This document shows positions 10,918-21,400 of a stretch of DNA of 64,000 nucleotides, piece by piece. The notes below the pieces were generated by a model. It searched no databases and had not been told where the DNA came from. It saw only the letters and a program-made list of their open reading frames with translations. Source of the stretch: Granulicella mallensis MP5ACTX8 (lineage in GTDB: Bacteria > Acidobacteriota > Terriglobia > Terriglobales > Acidobacteriaceae); assembly GCF_000178955.2 (NCBI RefSeq), contig NC_016631.1:4030001-4094000 (forward strand), in the 5' to 3' direction. Numbering within the stretch: position 1 is the stretch's first letter; each line of letters begins with the position of its first letter. Both the position numbers and the translations under genes were made by a program.

Positions 10918-13185
10918 TTATCTTCCGTTTGTTTCCAATCGAGGCTCCGGACCAAGATCCAAAGTCAATGTAGCTCCATTTACGATATCCGCATGAGTGA
11001 TCTCCACCTTTGCGTAGGGAGCACCATTGAGCTTTGCCGACCGGATATATTGATTTGCAGTCGAGGCATGCTCCGCGCGGATCGTAAAGTCCTTCCCGTT
11101 ATCCTGATGAATCACGATATGAGAAAAGATGGGGCTCCCAAGGGCATATACCGGCTTTCCTGGGCACACAGGATAGAAACCCATCGCACTCAGCACGTAC
11201 CACGCGGACATTTGCCCGGCATCGTCATTTCCAGGTAGACCGCCTGGGCCGCCATGGTATTCGTTCTGCAAAATCTCCCGGACATGGCTTTGCGTCTTCG
11301 AGGCAGCACCAGCATAGTCATACAAATAGGCAATCTGGTGACTGGGCTCATTGCCTTGCTGGTAGAGCTTAGCTGCAAAGAGGCCATCGAGCTTCGCAAT
11401 GAAGGCAGCATTTCCACCCATCGCCTGAATGAGACCGGGAATATTCTGCGGAACAAAGAAACTGTACTGCCACGGAACGCCTTCCGTAATGTAGTGATAC
11501 TTCCCATCCGGACGAAACGGTTCAGACCACGTGCCATCCTCGTGACGGCCACGCACAAAACCAACCGAGGGGTCAAAGATATTTCTCCAGTTCTCAGCCC
11601 GGAGACGAAGTTTGGCTGCATCCGATTCCTTCCCTAAAGACTGGGCAAGATCGGCCGCCAGCGAATCGTCATAAGCATATTCGAGAGTTCTCGAAACCTG
11701 CTCCTGGTGGTGATAGGCATCCGGAACCTTGTCTTCGAGAGGAATAAACCCATAGTGAAGATAGGAGGAAAGCGCTCGTCTGCCCTTTCCATCCTTGTAC
11801 TCCGCAGCTGGTGGTGTCACCATCGCACTTTGCAGGATGAGTCGATAGGCTTCGTCGACATCGAAATGGCGAAGACCTTTGGCATAGGCATCGACAATGA
11901 TAGAGACAGCATGGTCCCCGATCATCTCGCCGGTATAGTTATTCCAGGCAGGAAATATCGGCAAAAAGCCGCCCTGTTCCCCTTTATCGACAAGCGACTG
12001 CACCATCTGCTCTTCCCTGTGCGGGTCGAGAATCGTCAAGAGCGGGTGCAAGGCCCGAAAAGTATCCCAGATCGAATAGTCGTCATAATAAGCCCCCGAA
12101 TCCGCATGATGCAGCTTGCCCTCCTGCCCGAAGCCTGCGTATGTCCCATCCGCATCGCTCACTACATGAGGAGCAAGGGAGGCGTGGTACAGCGCCGTAT
12201 AGAAGACCGTCTGCTGCTCAGCCGTTCCACCCTGTACCTGAATACGATTCAGCAGCGTCTGCCACGTCTTCTCGGTCGATCGTTTGATCTCATCAAAGTT
12301 CCAGCCACTCTCTTCGGCGTCAAGATTTTTCTCTGCTTCCTCGATGCTGGTAAACGACGTTCCGACTTTGACTAATAAAGATTTTCCTTCCCAATGAGAG
12401 AAGGTGACGAAAGCGCCGATCTTATTGCAGCCACCCTTCTGCTCCCGCCGAGTCCGGTCGATCTCCGAACCGCACCAGACTCCTGACTCCGCGAACGGGC
12501 TCTGGAAGCGCGCAACAAAATAGCCGTTGAAGCCCGCAGTCTGCCCACTGCCGGCATAAAGGCGATGGACAGGGTTATATCCGACAATCTCATCGCGGTC
12601 CGCCCGAATCTGCACATAACCTTCACCGGACTTTGCGTTCGGTGTGATCAGCAGATTGGCCCTCACCCCCCTGGGAAAGCGAATACGCAGCATTCCCGAG
12701 CAGGCAGTTCCTGTCAGCTCAACTTTTGTGTTGTATCGATCCAACAGGGTCGAGTAATAGGCAGGAGACTCGACTTCCTCCTCATGCCGGTAGGCAGAGG
12801 CTCTAAGCTCGGGAGTGACATTAAGCTCTCCCACGGTCGGCATAAGGGTCACACTGCCGTAGTCCTGCGTGCAGCTACCGCTTATCCAGTGGGTTCCTCG
12901 AAAACCTGTGATCCGCGTGTCCTTGTAGTAATAAGGAGAGATGCAGTGATCTTCGACCGTCCGCGTCTCGGGCGTCCAGCCCGTCATCGCAAAGGGAACG
13001 CCCACCACCGGGAGGGTCTGTCCCTCATTTGCGGTTCCTATGCGTGGGTCAACCAAGCGGTAAGGAGTAGCTGCGACCGCCGAAAGAGAAAACACCAGGG
13101 AAAACAGAATCGTTCTGTTGTACCAGCGTGCCGGCGAAATGCAGGCGCGCAGGATCGTAATCCATTTGAAATTGTATGACTCCAT
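10918..13185 (-). CDS. GH92 family glycosidase (putative alpha-mannosidase)
   Basis: This 755-residue exported enzyme matches the GH92 family of Ca2+-dependent exo-alpha-mannosidases. The N-terminal beta-sandwich begins VDPRIGTANEGQTLPVVGVP, and the (alpha/alpha)6 catalytic domain includes YYDDYSIWDTFRALHPLLT, the NEPSHQIAYLYDYAG segment with the conserved acid, and GLPGNDDAGQMSAWYVLSAM with the conserved Asp base region. A hydrophobic segment (about residues 24-40, FSLVFSLSAVAA) is the likely signal sequence after a long basic N-terminus, so the true start may be internal; no good ribosome binding site precedes 13185. It is divergent from a membrane-anchored regulator and upstream of a TonB receptor, suggesting a mannose-containing glycan utilisation unit. 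Linkage specificity is not determinable. Confidence 0.88.
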   Translation of the reverse strand: MESYNFKWITILRACISPARWYNRTILFSLVFSLSAVAATPYRLVDPRIGTANEGQTLPVVGVPFAMTGWTPETRTVEDHCISPYYYKDTRITGFRGTHWISGSCTQDYGSVTLMPTVGELNVTPELRASAYRHEEEVESPAYYSTLLDRYNTKVELTGTACSGMLRIRFPRGVRANLLITPNAKSGEGYVQIRADRDEIVGYNPVHRLYAGSGQTAGFNGYFVARFQSPFAESGVWCGSEIDRTRREQKGGCNKIGAFVTFSHWEGKSLLVKVGTSFTSIEEAEKNLDAEESGWNFDEIKRSTEKTWQTLLNRIQVQGGTAEQQTVFYTALYHASLAPHVVSDADGTYAGFGQEGKLHHADSGAYYDDYSIWDTFRALHPLLTILDPHREEQMVQSLVDKGEQGGFLPIFPAWNNYTGEMIGDHAVSIIVDAYAKGLRHFDVDEAYRLILQSAMVTPPAAEYKDGKGRRALSSYLHYGFIPLEDKVPDAYHHQEQVSRTLEYAYDDSLAADLAQSLGKESDAAKLRLRAENWRNIFDPSVGFVRGRHEDGTWSEPFRPDGKYHYITEGVPWQYSFFVPQNIPGLIQAMGGNAAFIAKLDGLFAAKLYQQGNEPSHQIAYLYDYAGAASKTQSHVREILQNEYHGGPGGLPGNDDAGQMSAWYVLSAMGFYPVCPGKPVYALGSPIFSHIVIHQDNGKDFTIRAEHASTANQYIRSAKLNGAPYAKVEITHADIVNGATLTLDLGPEPRLETNGR

Positions 13186-13572
13186 GTTAAGCGAAGGCGC
13201 GTACGCCAGGTTTCCTTTCCGTGTAGAGCGGGCTGTAGCGTTCCCAGGCTGGAGCCGGAGGTTCGGGTCTGAGAATCGATACCGGTTTCATCAACCCAAA
13301 GATCGCGACCTGTCTGGGCCTCTAAGAGTGTTGTAACCAGGAACACAAAACCCATTAATAACAGTCTGGCTCTCCTTGTATCGGTCAAATCACTTGAAGA
13401 TACATGTCGCAGAACAGGGAGAAACACTCTTTTACAGGACAGATTACAGAGCCTTTACGCGAGAATATCTTTCATATCGTTCACTGAACTTTAACCAGCA
13501 TGACGGAGCCCGCCTGACAGAGCAGAGCTACAGGTTCTCCCTGTCTAAAATTCTTAAATCTGGAGTTCACCT
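13186..13572. other. Divergent intergenic region between GH92 and its regulator
   Basis: No gene is supported here. Frames crossing it on either strand lack start signals and known motifs. It should hold the GH92 promoter and part of the regulator promoter. Confidence 0.4.
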
Positions 13573-13611
13573 TCCCTGCCATAGCCTCATGGCATGAGGC
13601 TATGGCAGGGA
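13573..13611. promoter_or_regulatory. 39-bp perfect palindrome upstream of the regulator gene
   Basis: 13573-13591 and 13593-13611 are exact reverse complements (19 bp each) around one central base; the core reads CATAGCCTCATGGCATGAGG. It lies 62 nt before the regulator start and about 390 nt from the divergent GH92 start. It may be an operator, or a hairpin in the 5' leader of the regulator mRNA. Confidence 0.65.
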
Positions 13612-13673
13612 GTGCAGCAGGTTGATTCATCAAACTTTAACTAAAGTGAGTTCTACTTGCTCCTTGAGCCTCC

Positions 13674-14996
13674 ATGCCTGTTTCTCCCACAAGTAGTGTC
13701 GAAGATTCCCTGCCCATAACATCGTTTCGTGACGAGGAGCGATGGCTTATCGCGGAGCAAATCGCTACTTCAACGACGTTCGCCAGGTCGCCGCGGCTAT
13801 CGCAATTGCTTCTTTATCTCTGCGAACAAGCTCTTCTTGGACACACCGCTCAGCTTACGGAACAGAATATTGCCGCGGAGTTTTTCGGGCGCAAGGGACG
13901 GTTCGATCCCGCGGCGGACACAATCGTTCGGTCTCACGTATTGCGTCTCCGGCAGAAACTTGAAGTATATTTTCAGGAAGAAGGCCGCCATACACGGCAG
14001 CGAATGTCAATTCCCAAGGGAGGATACGTCCCAGCCTTTGAGGATGTCCCAGAAGAAATTGCTGCCCCAATGCCGGATCAGCGCCTGACTCCTCCCGATA
14101 ACGTATCTGTGGAAAGCTCTGTCGATCTCTCAAAATCCAAACACATCCATCGACGTCTCTTTATAGCCTGCGTGGCTCTGAGCGTCGCGTGCACGTTATT
14201 GCTTGCATCCCTGATCGTCAACCGGTCGCCCTGGCAACGCGGAAGCATCTTCGACCAATCCCCAAGACACCAGCTATGGAAACAACTCTTCACTCCCAGA
14301 ATGGGAACGATGCTCGTGGCAGCCGACAGCGGCCTTGTGATGTTGCATGGGATTACACAACAAAACAGCACCTTATCGGAATATCTAGGAAGAAACTTCA
14401 GCAAGGAAACAGCCTCCATCACAACCATGCGGCCTGAGGTCGCGCTCTCCATCGCGGATCGGCGTTATACGTCATTTGTAGATCTGGAGTTTTTCGACCG
14501 GCTTACGCATGTGCCGGAGGCTCTTTCCAGAAGCTATGCCATCCGATACGCGCGCGATATCAACATCAATGACCTGAAGAATTCCAACGTAGTGCTTTCG
14601 GGTTCACAGGACGCAAATCCGTGGATCGAGGTCTTCGAACCTCAGATGAACTTTGTTCTTCAAAATGATCTACTGCACAATGTTCGAGCCTTCGCGAACC
14701 GCAAGCCGCAAGACGGAGAAAGCAGCCTCTATCGATGCGATCAGTTCGAATACGGCGTTCTGGCTTTTCTCCCGAACCTTAGCAACACCGGGAATGTGTT
14801 GATCGCCGAAGGAACCTCCGTAGCTGGAACAGAGGCTATCAGCGACTTCTTATTCGCGAACAGCACCCTGGATACGTTCCTCAGAAAAATAGCGAAACCT
14901 AATGGCACCATTCCGCATTTTGAGGTTCTTATGGAATCCGGAAATTTGAACGGTAGTGCTTCGCGTTCGCAGGTTGTGGCTTACCGGACCTACTAG
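13674..14996 (+). CDS. Membrane-anchored winged-helix transcriptional regulator
   Basis: This 440-residue protein has an N-terminal DNA-binding region (about residues 25-122) in which SPRLSQLLLYLCEQALLG, then FDPAADTIVRSHVLRLRQKL, then SIPKGGYVPAF give the pattern of an OmpR-type winged helix ending in its C-terminal hairpin. A single transmembrane helix follows at about residues 163-185 (FIACVALSVACTLLLASLIV), then a roughly 255-residue presumably periplasmic domain of unknown family. It is a paralogue of the regulator at 25902, sharing the N-terminal layout and C-terminal segments such as ...AGTEAISDFLF and PHFEVLMES. Divergent from GH92, it probably senses a glycan-derived ligand across the membrane and controls that module; this is inference from context. 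Confidence 0.75.
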   Translation: MPVSPTSSVEDSLPITSFRDEERWLIAEQIATSTTFARSPRLSQLLLYLCEQALLGHTAQLTEQNIAAEFFGRKGRFDPAADTIVRSHVLRLRQKLEVYFQEEGRHTRQRMSIPKGGYVPAFEDVPEEIAAPMPDQRLTPPDNVSVESSVDLSKSKHIHRRLFIACVALSVACTLLLASLIVNRSPWQRGSIFDQSPRHQLWKQLFTPRMGTMLVAADSGLVMLHGITQQNSTLSEYLGRNFSKETASITTMRPEVALSIADRRYTSFVDLEFFDRLTHVPEALSRSYAIRYARDININDLKNSNVVLSGSQDANPWIEVFEPQMNFVLQNDLLHNVRAFANRKPQDGESSLYRCDQFEYGVLAFLPNLSNTGNVLIAEGTSVAGTEAISDFLFANSTLDTFLRKIAKPNGTIPHFEVLMESGNLNGSASRSQVVAYRTY

Positions 14997-15283
14997 TTCC
15001 CCCATCTTCAATCGCCAAATAGTAGATCTTGCCACCTTTGCGCTGTCGGTTAACGGGGGTAAGCTGGATCTGAACATGCGGAAGGGCGACATTAGCGTGT
15101 TCCGAATGGACACGAAAGAAATTGACGTTAAAATCTCGAACATAAAGACCAAGATTCATACCATTGCCGTTGAAGCTCTTGCTCACAAGGGCTTTGATCG
15201 CTGCACTTTATTTCGGAACGCCCTTCAAACCTAACGCGCTGCCAACGCCCACGATTCTTACGCCATTCGAGTAGAGACCGGAT
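14997..15283. other. Region between regulator and membrane protein, coding status unclear
   Basis: Two overlapping frames are open here, plus strand 14956-15234 and minus strand 14929-15186. Neither has a good ribosome binding site or a recognisable motif. The minus frame reads like a possible decayed coding sequence (GKIYYLAIEDGG), but this is too weak to call. Confidence 0.25.
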
Positions 15284-15880
15284 ATGAGTGCAATTTTTTC
15301 GTCAACCATTCAGGTTCTTCATCCCGGAAGTAACGAGCTTGTCGTTCATTTTCCGGTGGAACATACGCTCTCCGTTCTGTTCGGTATCCTGGCCGGCGTC
15401 TTTACCCTGTTCTTTGGCGTGCTTATCAAAAGCAACGGCCTGCGTGCATCCTCTCTGGCGCTTCTTCCAGGATTTCTTCCGGCCATCCTTTTCCTCTACA
15501 TCGTCACCCAATCCTCCTCCATCACCTTCTCCAAGATTGATAACAGCGTCGTCATCCAGGAACATCTGTTTTTTAGAACCCAGACAGCGCGCTACCCCCT
15601 CGAGAGTATCGACCATGCTGAAGTGGCCCTCGACGATGGCCATAGCCATATGTTCTACCTGGCCACGAACTCCGGGCAGCGTATTCCTGTAGGAGGCGGA
15701 TGGACACCGCGGCGGGGATACTACGAGGCCGCCGACGCCGTAAATCAATTTATGCCTCCATCGCGCGGAACAGGCACTGGCATTGGTGCACCTTCTCCAT
15801 CTTTCAACTTTGAAGAAAAGCGCAAGCAGGCCGAAAAAGCATTCCTCGACAAGGCCGATGAAACTCCCAAGACGAAATAA
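15284..15880 (+). CDS. Membrane protein with PH-like domain, unknown function
   Basis: This 198-residue protein has two hydrophobic segments (about residues 28-48, LSVLFGILAGVFTLFFGVLI, and 58-76, LALLPGFLPAILFLYIVTQ), then a beta-rich region (about 80-150; IDNSVVIQEHLFFRTQTARY) resembling bacterial PH-type domains, and a charged tail (EEKRKQAEKAFLDKAD). I do not recognise a specific family. It follows the regulator on the same strand, but about 290 nt away, so joint transcription is uncertain. Confidence 0.7.
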   Translation: MSAIFSSTIQVLHPGSNELVVHFPVEHTLSVLFGILAGVFTLFFGVLIKSNGLRASSLALLPGFLPAILFLYIVTQSSSITFSKIDNSVVIQEHLFFRTQTARYPLESIDHAEVALDDGHSHMFYLATNSGQRIPVGGGWTPRRGYYEAADAVNQFMPPSRGTGTGIGAPSPSFNFEEKRKQAEKAFLDKADETPKTK

Positions 15881-15921
15881 CTGGAAGTCTATATTCGCTC
15901 GACCAACCATTCCCTGCTGAA

Positions 15922-16131
15922 ATGAGCCTTGAAATGACCTCCAAAGACTCACACGCTCGCCTTGAACCTATCCAGGAATATTCGCTGCTCCCGATCAGAA
16001 GATCGAATGAATTAACAGGTTGCTCTCTCTATTGGATTCCAGTAAGTGACGTTCCTGTCTACGGAATCATTTCGCGTACCTCCTTCGAGGAAACGCTGGA
16101 GATGATCACGGAGACCGCCCAAAAGGTTTAG
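15922..16131 (+). CDS. Small hypothetical protein (69 aa)
   Basis: The frame runs from ATG 15922 (alternative ATG 15934) to a stop 7 nt before a strong hairpin. The sequence (SLYWIPVSDVPVYGIISRTS, then FEETLEMITETAQKV) has normal composition and an amphipathic C-terminal helix. No family is recognised. Its position, 41 nt after the membrane protein and directly before a terminator, supports it as the last gene of a short transcript. No clear ribosome binding site is seen. Confidence 0.4.
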   Translation: MSLEMTSKDSHARLEPIQEYSLLPIRRSNELTGCSLYWIPVSDVPVYGIISRTSFEETLEMITETAQKV

Positions 16132-16137
16132 TCAAAT

Positions 16138-16177
16138 GAGATGCCCCGAATCCTTCTTTCAGGATTCGGGGCATCTC
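16138..16177. terminator. Bidirectional terminator hairpin
   Basis: A 16-bp perfect stem (16138-16153 with 16162-16177; core GATGCCCCGAATCC) closes an 8-nt loop between the convergent small gene and the chitobiase-repeat gene. No strong T-run is visible on either side. Confidence 0.8.
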
Positions 16178-16235
16178 AACCTGGTTACTTTCGCCCACAG
16201 TGACGTGAACCCGGCAACCCTATGCGAAGGGCTCC

Positions 16236-18182
16236 TTACGGAACCACGTAGGTTTGGGATCCAAGTACGCCGAAGCTGGCCGTTACATTATCCCTGTCGA
16301 TATACTCGCCAACCTGCGCCGGTGCTGAGGTCGAACCAATTCCAGAGGCAACGTCAATCTGTTTTTGGTCAAACACCCGATCGATGCCGTAGGTGTATGC
16401 GTACGCAGGAACTGTGAGTGCAGAGTAGCCGGAAACTCCTCCGACAGTCTGCGTGCCATAGATCGCATGAAAGTCGTACTTGACGTTGTTGACGATGAGA
16501 TAGTCGATGAACACGCACTCAACCGCTGTACCGCTGGTACCATCCTCCTTGCAAACGCTGGTATCGCCCGGCTTGAAGGTGACGTGGTACTGGACATGTA
16601 CAGAGCCTGAGTAGAGAGCACCGGCTGCGTGTGTAGCAGGTGCGGTTCCAGCCCATCCGCGCTGGCTGGCCGTGCAGGTATTGCCGCTCGCTGCTGTGCA
16701 GAGGATCTCTTCATTGTCTACAAGAAGGATCATCCCCGGCTCAACAGTTGCGGCTGTCACAGAGCCCGTAACGTTGGGTGTAACCGTGAAGCTCTGCTGG
16801 GTGGCCGAGGTGATGCCAGCAGACAGTTTTCCGAAGGGCAATTGGCAATCGTGGTTAATCTTCGTCATCGACGAGAAGCCGGTAGCGCTGAAGTTTGTCC
16901 AGCCGGGTGCGTGCTGGCCGTTGTACTGCCAGCCGCCGTCAATGATGGAGCATTGGAACGAAGCGCCCAGGTAGCCATAGGTTGGAATCGCGACGTTCCA
17001 TGAGTTCATGTCGAGCTCCCAGTTCTCAACATTAGCCGGGTTGATGGAAGCCGTATATTGCGGCCAGATATAGAAGTCCTCGATCATGGTAGTGCAGCTG
17101 TCGCATCCAACCGATCCGGTGTCATAAGGCCACAGCACCTGGAGACCGCCACCGGCACCACTCAAGTTCTCCGTAGTCATGTTGAAGTTGGTCGCCGTGC
17201 CGCCACCACTCGCGGAAGGCAATGATTGATTCGGCACCATGCCGATCTGGGTTGGAATCCCGCACACACCGTCGGCGCAGGTATTATTCCCGGGGCCGTA
17301 GTCGAGGTGAGGGGTGTTGTAACTGGAGACATACGGCGCGGACTGGCTCTCCGAGCTGGACAACACTGTCTTCCAGTCGCTCGTCGTAGCCTGCCCATTT
17401 TGTACCGCTACGCCAGTGTTACTGCCGCTTGTCATCTGCACAGCCGCTGCATTGATCGTGCTCCCCGGTGCAACTGTGATCGGACTGCCCGGAATATATT
17501 CGATGGATGCTTCCGTCGCCGTCGATCCATCCAGCGTATAGAAGATGCTGGCTCCCACGATCGAGGTGGACATTGTTACCTTGCCGTTAGAGTACGAAAA
17601 GCTGATCGTAGTCCCGGCAGTGTAAGAGTTGCACGCCGTGCCGCTGGGGGTATACCCGGAGGCCGTGGCGTTAGCGCAAATCGTCTCAGTGGTAGCCGGA
17701 TCCACATATATGGAACCCGTATAGGCCGTGCTTGGTGTACAGCTTCCCGTCGCAACGTAGCACCACAAGATAGCTGCGCCGGAGGTGGGGTCTGTAATGG
17801 TCGTGCTTGTGGGCATCGCGTACATGCCGGATGCCAGTGTGATGGATGGCGTCGCCGTCTGGGCTTCTGCCTTGGTGTACTCGTGGCAGACAGTGGAGCT
17901 GACACTGTCCCCTGAGGCCGTTGCGTTGGCACAAATCGTCTCGGTGGTAGCTGGGTTCAAGTAAATCGCAGCGGTATAGGACGTATTCGGGGTGCAGTTC
18001 CCCGATGCGACATAGCACCAGAGGATTGAGGCTCCGGAGGTAGAGTCCGTGATCGTGGTGCTTGAGGGGAAGGTGTAAGAGCCGGAAGCCAGGGTTATGA
18101 CAGGAGTCGCTGTCGTCTGAGCGTGAAGAGCCGTCGCACTCAGAGAGGCGATCAGCACGAGTAACATCGAAAATATTTTCAT
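16236..18182 (-). CDS. Secreted protein with chitobiase C-terminal-type (CHB_HEX_C) repeats
   Basis: This 648-residue exported protein starts at ATG 18182, 8 nt after GGAG, with a clean signal peptide (MKIFSMLLVLIASLSATALHA). Two near-identical modules of about 75 residues follow (each with ITLASG.Y..P.STTITD, ILWCYVA.G.CTP, ATTETICANATASG), then a third, diverged module with the family's IFYTLDGSTATEAS. These resemble the Fn3-like CHB_HEX_C_1 domain often attached to glycosidases. The remaining 350 or so C-terminal residues (Cys- and Thr/Ser-rich, DFYIWPQYT, GWQYNGQHAPGW) match nothing I know and show no catalytic motif I can name. A carbohydrate-associated extracellular role is inferred. 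Confidence 0.7.
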   Translation of the reverse strand: MKIFSMLLVLIASLSATALHAQTTATPVITLASGSYTFPSSTTITDSTSGASILWCYVASGNCTPNTSYTAAIYLNPATTETICANATASGDSVSSTVCHEYTKAEAQTATPSITLASGMYAMPTSTTITDPTSGAAILWCYVATGSCTPSTAYTGSIYVDPATTETICANATASGYTPSGTACNSYTAGTTISFSYSNGKVTMSTSIVGASIFYTLDGSTATEASIEYIPGSPITVAPGSTINAAAVQMTSGSNTGVAVQNGQATTSDWKTVLSSSESQSAPYVSSYNTPHLDYGPGNNTCADGVCGIPTQIGMVPNQSLPSASGGGTATNFNMTTENLSGAGGGLQVLWPYDTGSVGCDSCTTMIEDFYIWPQYTASINPANVENWELDMNSWNVAIPTYGYLGASFQCSIIDGGWQYNGQHAPGWTNFSATGFSSMTKINHDCQLPFGKLSAGITSATQQSFTVTPNVTGSVTAATVEPGMILLVDNEEILCTAASGNTCTASQRGWAGTAPATHAAGALYSGSVHVQYHVTFKPGDTSVCKEDGTSGTAVECVFIDYLIVNNVKYDFHAIYGTQTVGGVSGYSALTVPAYAYTYGIDRVFDQKQIDVASGIGSTSAPAQVGEYIDRDNVTASFGVLGSQTYVVP

Positions 18183-18365
18183 CGATAGATCTCCAGGATG
18201 GAATGTCGAAACGGGATAAACAAAAGCCACAACTCAAATACACATCGATTGAGGCGACTTGCCGTTCTCACCGATGCCTTCGCCGTACTGCTGCCTAAAG
18301 CCCAGCAAGGTCGGTTAACTTTGCTGTGTGCCATAGATCTCTCCCTGGAGCTACCGCTGGCGAGC

Positions 18366-18405
18366 GCATTGAGGAAACCGTGATGAGCCACAGTTTCCTC
18401 AATGC
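18366..18405 (-). terminator. Terminator hairpin after the second TonB receptor
   Basis: 17-nt arms (18366-18382 and 18389-18405; GCATTGAGGAAAC plus G-U-tolerant CGTG) close a 6-nt loop, beginning 14 nt after the receptor stop codon. It separates the receptor transcript from the chitobiase-repeat gene. Confidence 0.7.
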
Positions 18406-18419
18406 CTTTGCAGTTGCTC

Positions 18420-21400
18420 TTAGAAGTTGAAGGTGGCCTCGATCTGTCCCTGGCGATTGCCGGCAGAGAACTTCGTGGTGACCTGGCCGAAGTTGGAGGA
18501 GTTTACCGTGGTGGTCGGGAAAGGAGCCTGGGTGCGGTTGAACGCGTTGAAGTAGTCCATGCGAATCGCGAACGAGGTTCCATCGGTGAGACGGAACACC
18601 TTCTTGGCGCTCAGATTCTCCGCCGGATACCAGGGACCGCGCACCGCGTTATAGACGCGCTTGGCGTTACCCAGCACATACTCGCTGCCGGTGTTGCTCC
18701 AGGCGTTGGTGCTGAACAACAGCGGTGCCGGCCCTTTGCCCGTAAAGAATTTCGTAATCTGGCCGTAGTTACCTGACCAGAGCCGAACCAGAGGATTGAA
18801 GTTAGGACGGTTGGTCCCGTTCAGGAAGCTCTCACCGCTCTGCGTGATCGCCAGTGGCTGGGAGTTGTTGTAGGTCAGGATCGCCGATACCTGCCAGCCG
18901 CCCAGCCACTTACCTGTCTGGCCCGAATTGAGCCAGTGCTGGCCTGGGCCGAAGGGAAGCTGATAGAGAACGGCAGCCTTCGATTCGAACGAGCCCGTCG
19001 AGTCCTCTCCCCAGTCCGCCTTCTGGTTGAACTTGTTCACGGTCGTGACCAGGTTGTCGTATAGCCTGGGCAGTTCGATACTGGCCAGGAAATTTACGTT
19101 GTTCGACAGGTGCTTATCGGCCTGCACCTGGAAGGCGCTAAAGTACGTGGTCCCCGACTGATCCCAGGCCCACGCTACGTTGGAGTACTGCGGGTAGGGT
19201 TTCAGAGACTGGTACACCGTGGCGCTGCCGCCGAACTGCGCTGCAAAGTTCGCATAAGGAGCGGTGAAACCAGCAGCTTTCGCAGCAGCCGAGTTGATGT
19301 TATCCGACAGCAACGCTCCGTATTGCAGGACCGAAGGATCGGGCTGGCTGATGGGGTTGCGGTTAGAGCCCGAGAGATGTGTAACTCGGTTCCCGGTATA
19401 GTCGAAGGTCAGCACCGTGTGCCAAGGAATCTGCCGCTGGACGCTCAAGCTCCACATCTGCAGGTGCGGTGCCTCACCGTTGTGGGCGTAGTCCAGATAA
19501 TAGATAGTTTGCGCAACACCCAGTCCCGAGTTGAAGGGATTGGGACTTACGTTGGGAATCGGGTTAACCGCGCCGGTTGCGGGGTTGGTCCATTGGCCAT
19601 AGGCGGAGGTATAACCTCCGGTTGAGCTTAGTGTGTAACTACCGCCCAACAATCCAGCCATGTTATTGGGGCTACCACTCAAGCCTTCACCCTGGCCGTA
19701 AGCGCCACCATAGCCCAGGTAAGTAATGGTGTATCCGCCCTGAATCACCGTGTTCTTATCGACGCTGTAGGCGAAGCCTATGCGCGGACCAAAGTAGAGA
19801 TGGTGCGTGGCTACATGGTTATAACCGGCACAGCCCGTGCAGTTGCCATACTCGGTAGCAGCACCCGGCAGATTTCCGGCTGCGGGATTTGGAGTTGCCG
19901 GAGCCAGGAACACATTGTTGTTCTGGGTCATCGTGTACGGAATCATTACGTCATAACGGAGGCCGGCGTTCAGCGTCAGCTTATTCGTGACCTTGAAGTC
20001 ATCCTGGATGTACCCGGAGTAGGAATTCGTATCGAGCGCAGTCGTGGTTGACGCCGTACGGGTGGCTGAATCGGGCAGGCCCAGCAGGAAGCTGGCAAAC
20101 GAACTGCCGTATTGGGAAAAGTTGACGTTGGTCGTGTCCGGGATAGAGGTTTCAGCCTGGCTGAAGCTGAAGTGGCCACTGCTGTAGTTGTTGAGGGTGT
20201 ACTCCCAATAGTGGTGGTACTCAAACCCAATGTTGATCGTGTGGCGGCCCTTGTTCCACAGCCAATTGTTGAAGATGTTCCAACCCATGTTGTCGACGTA
20301 ATAACGGACGAGACTACTGTTGCTGTTACCCCAGTTCGTCGGTGCTTCCTGGCCGTTGAAGCTAATGTACGGCAGGGTGTTACTGCCCAGCACTCCGCTA
20401 AAGTTCACACTGTTGTTAGCGTTCATATTGTTCTGAAACTTGTTTTGCGCAGCAAACCCAGCCGTCATCACCAGGTTGGGATGTATGACCTTGGAATAAT
20501 TCGCCAGCCACATGTTGGCGTTGTCGGTAAGACCCTCCTGGCCGGTAAGCGGATTACTGGCAGGCACAATGGGAGCATCTTCTTCCTGAGTCACGTAGTA
20601 GTGGTTGCGCCACCAGGTAAAGGCAATGTTCTGGCTCTGCGAAATCTGGTGATTCAGCGTGATACCCCAGGCCTGGTTCTGGTTCGGCACCGAGCTGATC
20701 ACCGGGTTCATGTTGTCCTGCAGACCGTAGTTGGTTCCTGTCGCATTCGGGCTGGGAATGTACTGGAGAAGCGACGCCGACAACGGGTCGATTCGGCTCG
20801 CGCAAATAACATTGAGTTTGCCGTTGCACTGGAACTGCTTCCCCGTCTGCGGATCGTAGATCGGAATCAACTGGCCACTGGGGTTAACGAAGTTGCTGAA
20901 GTCGCCGCTCTTCTGGGCTGGCGTTGGAACGGCGCCGATGGTCGTGATGCCCTGGTTCTTATTGAAGATGTCGAAGCTCAGCAGAAAGAATGTCTTGTTG
21001 TGGCCGTTGTATAGTTTGGGCAGAACTACAGGGCCTCCGAGGGTACCGCCCCAGTCCGTCTCCTGATCCACGGGAGCAATCGCCTTCCCTGCGCTGTTGA
21101 AGTTCGTCGGGAAAAAGCCGGCCGAGTCGAAGATGCTATTGCGGTCGATAAAGAAGCCATCACCATGCAGCTTGTTCGTACCCGAGCGCATGTTGTAATC
21201 AACCGCGCCCTGCACCATACCGTATCGCGCTGAAAAAGCATTGCGGATAACGCGAAATTGATCCACCATCTCATACGGCGGGTCCGAGTTAATGTCGGAG
21301 GCAGTATCAATCTGCAGGCCGTTGTAATAGTTGCCCGCCGAGTTGATCTGCGAAGCAGCTCCGCCCTCGACCGTCACGCTGCCATAGGAGCCGGCGCGCA

